64,000 nt of DNA from Nemophila menziesii (Eukaryota > Streptophyta > Magnoliopsida > Boraginales > Hydrophyllaceae). The notes below the pieces were generated by a model. The model was not told the DNA's origin, made no database searches, and worked only from the letters and a program-made list of their open reading frames with translations. How positions within the stretch are numbered: the stretch's first letter is position 1; the number at the start of each line of letters is the position of its first letter. Shown in pieces: positions 60,090 to 64,000 of this stretch. The stretch is from NCBI GenBank assembly GCA_029959085.1, contig JARWIR010000001.1:20575730-20639729 (forward strand), in the 5' to 3' direction. The translations under genes were made by a program, and so were the position numbers.

Positions 60090-61640
60090 CTTATTGAATT
60101 TACTTTAAAAATATATTCCTTACTTTTTGAGATGCAAAGTTATTAATCAAACTTTCGTGTTTAAATTCGTCTATCGTATCTTGTTCAATCGACAATATAG
60201 CCAATTTATTTAATCTTTCTTGTAACATCGTTGATCCGAGGTAATTCTTAATTAACTATGACTTTAAAAAAATTCTTTCAACATATACAATAGTAACAAG
60301 TATTGTTAACAAAACTCTAGAAGGATTCCAAGCATTATGAAAATTTACTTCTCTAGAACAAGAGTTAATAAAATTAAGCACTTGATTAAATTGCTTTTCT
60401 CTTGTCATCCGTTAAAAATACTTTCAACACCTTTAATTCTAACAACAACTCATTTTCGTTAATATCTTACTTTATGCCTTGTTCCAAATAACTTTCAAGC
60501 AAAAGTTTTTCAATTAAGCACTTTATGGGTGTAGTAAATACATACACACATCTTATAATAAGATAGATTTGTTCGGCACCACATATGTCAGGAGTACAAT
60601 CAAGTAAAACTGAAAAGTACCAACCTTTTTTATTCTTCGCCGAATTTCACCTTCAATCTCACCTACTAATGTGAGTATCAATTCATTGGAAATTTTATGA
60701 CCAAGGTAATGAATAGTTTCATGATTTTGAATATGACGGAGTTGTACTTTCATTATTGGATCAAACTCTGCAATCATTTGAATGAATTTGCAAAATAGTC
60801 CATTATTATGATAAATCTTCTCATTTGTTTCACGAAAAGCTAAATTATTGCTAGAAAGTGTTATCACAACATAAATAATTCTCACTAATACTTGCTTCCA
60901 ATTTTATTTATCTATATTGATCTGATGTTGCACACTTTGTTCAATTGCTACGTTCTTTTCCAATCGTGTCTGCAACTCAATAAACACACTCAAATTCATA
61001 ATATTTGTATCACCAGTTTCATGTTCCTTGAGTTTAGCACTAAGATTACTCCAATCATCAACTTTGTTTGGCTAAATAGGTAGCCATATGATTTTGTTTG
61101 AATAACTTGCAACAAAAACATGAAACCTTATTAATCGCTTTTGAGTACACAAGCTAATTCATATCTTGTTTTTCTCCATTGCACACAATCCAAACATAAT
61201 TTGATGAAGAGAAGTGTCGACTATCTTTTGGAAAATCAGGATCCTTATCTTGAGTGATTTTTATAGGACCTTTTTCGACTAATAAATCTCGCAATAGTTG
61301 ATCAATTTTTTTCCAATTCCCCTAATCATAAATGGAATCATCAACATTCATATCCCCCCATTCTTTATAAACATCAAGATTCAAAATTCTCAACTATCTG
61401 ATCAACATTTATATTTTCAAATTACACATCAATATTCACATGCTCAGTATCTCTATCAACATACACATGACCAATATCTTCATTAATATTTTCCATATAT
61501 GAATGCTTTGTCCGTTAGGTTTAAGAAGGAATTTGTGAAGAGTTTTTTTTAGAACTAATTAATTCATAATATCATTTTCTTTCTTTAATTTCTTAGTATG
61601 ACCAGATTTTTGTTTGTGAATTATGATAATTGATAAAATA
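60090..61640 (-). pseudogene. hAT transposase, TTF-zinc-finger/DUF4371 type, decayed
   Basis: Read on the minus strand, the family blocks appear in order. A basic N-terminus is near 61,610 (KSGHTKKLKK). A TTF-type finger is near 61,230-61,110 (FSSS.Y...NGEK, LVYSK...SCFCCKLF). A linker (DDWSNLSAKLKEHETG) leads to the DUF4371 part in an open 110-codon stretch, 60,885-60,553 (SSNNLAFRETNEKIYHNNGL, MIAEFDPIMK, HYLG). After a deletion comes the C-terminal hAT dimerisation region near 60,290-60,110 (LIKNYLGSTMLQERLNKLAI). Many stops and frameshifts are present and the catalytic middle is mostly missing. It could not make an active transposase. Confidence 0.85.
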
Positions 61641-61763
61641 ATAGTAGAATAACTTAACCTGTTTATTTGACAAATTTATTCCCAATTATTCTTCGTTTTG
61701 ATTTGTTTTCAAAAATTCACTTATATTTTCAAGTAGGTTCAATTAAACATGTGACATATATAA

Positions 61764-63046
61764 GGGTAAATGTTACTAGGGGCCAGTAAACTATCTCAGC
61801 AGCCCTGTTTGGACCACTTAACTATTATGGGTTCCAAACAATCCACTAATATATTAAAACCATCCCAAATTAGCCACTCCATTAGATTGACTTTTGAAAA
61901 TGAATAACTATCAACCTCATAACCATCACCGGATTTAGGTCTGTGAAATACATTAATTGTAATCCTAAATTTTTTCTTCAGACATTCGACTAGAGTTTGA
62001 TTTCTTGCATCGCGAATCTGCAAACCTAGTAGCTAAAAAAATTTGCACCTAAATTAATAAATAAATTATGTATAAATGGGGCCAACCTAGGAATATTTGG
62101 TAAGGGGACCAAGGGGGTCAAGGCAACACCCAGGAGAAAAAGTATACATAAATATTTGACCCCCTTAGTCTCCTTACCAAATATTCCTATATTGGTCCCG
62201 ATTATACATAAATAAAGTGCGATGACCCCAAAATATACAACATCGTGTGTTATGTGTATTAGTTAATATGTAAAGGTTATTGTAAGCCTAGTGAAATATC
62301 ATAGTTGGTAGTTTACCTTGTGAACCAAGGTATGGATTAGAGGTTTGATTTTGATATATCGTGTTAGTGGAAGGTCAATAGTACGGGGTTTAAACTCTTG
62401 TAAAAAATGACAAAAAATGTCTTGGATGTCTCATACTTCACAGTTGCATCAGAATCCATAAGACAGAGGAAGCACTGAACTTTGCCTATTTTCCTAAGTG
62501 ATTACATGGATGAAGTATATATGATTCGGAAGGAGAATTAAGTAAAAAGAAAAATTACGGTTTGCTTAAGTTATAAATTTTTTAATAATGTTGACTGTTT
62601 TTAAGTTTCGTATTTACTATTTAGTAATTAATTGTAATTTCTTTATATTTTTATATGTATGGCATGATAGGTTATTTTGAGATTGAATAATTTAAGTGTG
62701 AGTAAAAACTCCATTATAATAATCAATGCCTGGTTAAAGATGAATTATGATTTATTTATTAATTTCAGTGCGAATTCCTTTAGCTACTAGGTTTGCAAAT
62801 TCGCGAAATCAAACTCTAGCTGAATGTCTGAAGAAAGAATTTAGGATTACAATGAATATATTTCACAAAACTATATCCGATGATGGCTATAAGGTTGATA
62901 GTTATTCATTTTTAAAAATCAATTTAATGGTGTAACTAATTTGAAACGTTTTCAATATATTAGTGGGTTGTTTGGAACCCGTAATAGTTAAGTGGTTCAA
63001 ACAAGACTGCTGAGATAGTTTAATGACGCCTAGTAATATTTACCCC
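61764..63046. mobile_element. Foldback element with ~280-bp terminal inverted repeats
   Basis: The left arm (61,764-62,048) is the reverse complement of the right arm (62,769-63,045) at about 85% by eye. Outer ends are GGGTAAATGTTACTAGG and CCTAGTAATATTTACCC. The middle (about 720 bp) has no transposase. Long terminal repeats suggest a MULE-like or foldback element. The flanks CATATATAA and CGATATAAA are only a weak candidate 9-bp duplication. The open frames inside the arms (61,796-62,023 minus; 62,747-62,935 plus) are the same sequence read from each arm. Confidence 0.85.
62069..62209. repeat. Hairpin with ~54-bp arms nested inside the foldback element
   Basis: The arms 62,069-62,121 and 62,156-62,209 pair through GGAATATTTGGTAAGGGGAC and AAGGGGGTCAA with few mismatches, around a 34-bp loop. 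It may be a small MITE inserted in the larger element. Confidence 0.85.
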
Positions 63047-63172
63047 GATATAAAAATAATATAATTTTGTCTAAAAGCATGTATAAAATTTGAATACAAT
63101 TAATTAATTATATAAAAATAGGCAGGAAAAAAAATCTTAATGTTAATGTATATATATCAAGAGTAATGCTAG
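63047..63172. other. AT-rich spacer
   Basis: Short AT-rich stretch between the foldback element and the next hairpin. Nothing recognised. Confidence 0.6.
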
Positions 63173-63339
63173 GTATCACCAAAATATGTATCACCTAAAC
63201 ATCACCCATGATGTGGTGGTTAAGTGGTCCAATCATAGATTTTTACTTTCAAGATATACTTTTTCCCTCTCTTCCATGCTTGGACCACTTAACCACCACA
63301 TCACGGGTGATATTTAGGTGATACCTTTTTGGGTGATAC
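63173..63339. mobile_element. 167-bp foldback MITE with 59-bp arms
   Basis: The arms 63,173-63,231 and 63,281-63,339 are near-perfect inverted repeats (GTATCACC...TTAAGTGGTCCA against TGGACCACTTAA...GGTGATAC) around a 49-bp loop. Outer ends are GGTATCACC and GGTGATAC. No clear target duplication was seen. Confidence 0.85.
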
Positions 63340-63815
63340 TCGGAGTGGAAATCGGATCAGAAATTTACGATTTCTGATCTGAAAATTCCGATTTAAGAAC
63401 AGATTTTTAGGGTTCTGAAATTTTGATTTCCGATTTTTCTGAGAAAATTGGATATGAATTGGAACTACATATAAATTTCTGAAATTTTTGGGTTTTCCGA
63501 TCTGATTTTTATTTCTATTTTTTATTATCGATTTTACATTCTATATATTAATAAATAATAGAATATGAAGAATAAGATAAAAGAAAAAAGGTATACAACA
63601 GAAAATGTTAAAATTTTCCGAACAAAAAAAAAGAAAAGAAAAATTAAACATTGAAAAAAATGAAATATTTTATTATTTTTCGAGAAAAGAAAGAAAAAAA
63701 AACAATGAAACATGATAAAACCTAAAACTCATCTCTTCACACTCGCACAGACACGAACGTGGAGTTGGAGCAGTATAAAGAGGGACGAGACTTTTTAAAG
63801 AAGCATGACATAATA
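63340..63815. other. AT-rich intergenic DNA
   Basis: Contains repeated words around GATTTCTGATCTGAAAAT and TTCCGATTTT near 63,350-63,500 with partial self-complementarity. No gene. Confidence 0.55.
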
Positions 63816-63818
63816 TAA

Positions 63819-64000
63819 ATAGGAAACGGGGAAAGAACAAACATATGGAATGATAAATGGCTACCCACTCCGCGGGCTCTTATTAAACCAGAAGACTGTG
63901 AGCTAGAAACGGTTAACCAGCTGTGGGATATAAGTAAGGCAAAATGGAATATGGAAATCCTCGATAATACTTTTCCATAACCAATTATCCCAGAGATTAC
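63819..64000 (+). pseudogene. LINE 3'-region fragment, cut by the window edge
   Basis: The frame from 63,819 reads IGNGERTNIWNDKWLP, matching the 'iGnG..i.iW.d.Wlp' block that follows reverse transcriptase in plant LINEs, and continues in typical spacing (LETVNQLWDISKAKWNMEIL) to a TAA near 63,979. The rest lies outside the window. It is on the opposite strand from the LINE remnant at 52.6-53.2 kb. Confidence 0.7.

Overview
This window is nuclear DNA from a flowering plant, most likely a eudicot. The evidence is AT-rich sequence with abundant plant-type transposable elements (Ty1-copia, FAR1/MULE-related, hAT, Stowaway-like and foldback elements, an Au-like SINE, LINE pieces), DC1-domain genes (a plant-specific cysteine/histidine-rich family) and a plant LENG1-like gene. 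I cannot name the species.

Region 1 (1-34,303) is a head-to-tail array of a very large unit of about 8.4 kb. There are four almost complete copies, with successive offsets of 8,415, 8,412 and 8,410 bp, plus a shortened fifth. The left edge of the window cuts the array, so both the copy number and the phase are open. The unit carries no intact gene. It holds a degenerate minus-strand coiled-coil frame, an LTR-like minus-strand segment, a minus-strand reading frame broken by three stops, a plus-strand remnant resembling plant En/Spm (Ptta) transposase, and a short inverted repeat typical of CACTA subterminal DNA. Shared variants form a mosaic among copies. A deletion of about 550 bp joins copies 4 and 5, and identity drops abruptly at about 34,304.

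Region 2 (34,304-47,235) is a diverged edge of the same repeat. It appears to be split by about 11.6 kb containing a 574-bp hAT-type MITE, a decayed FAR1-related (FRS) gene and a decayed Ty1-copia element with a truncated 5' LTR and a nested Stowaway-like MITE. The repeat resumes in nearly the next unit position directly after the 3' LTR.

Region 3 (47,236-53,340) has a pyrimidine-rich, minisatellite-rich tract (48.2-49.3 kb), then the only clearly intact conserved gene, a single-exon LENG1-like gene with a CIR N-terminal domain (50,450-51,181). After it come a DC1-domain remnant and a minus-strand LINE remnant.

Region 4 (53,341-56,432) is a large inverted duplication of a truncated two-exon DC1-domain gene. 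The arms are about 1.2 kb and face each other across an 18-bp spacer. The right copy is open; the left copy is broken. A 619-bp hAT-type element sits in the right arm, and its empty site is preserved in the left arm.

Region 5 (56,433-64,000) is transposon-dense: an Au-like SINE, a decayed hAT transposase (TTF/DUF4371 type) on the minus strand, a foldback element with arms of about 280 bp and a second hairpin nested inside it, a separate 59-bp-arm hairpin, and a LINE fragment cut by the right edge.

Overall, the host genes are LENG1 and possibly the right DC1 copy. The rest is repeat DNA, and its main interest is how it was amplified, recombined and nested.
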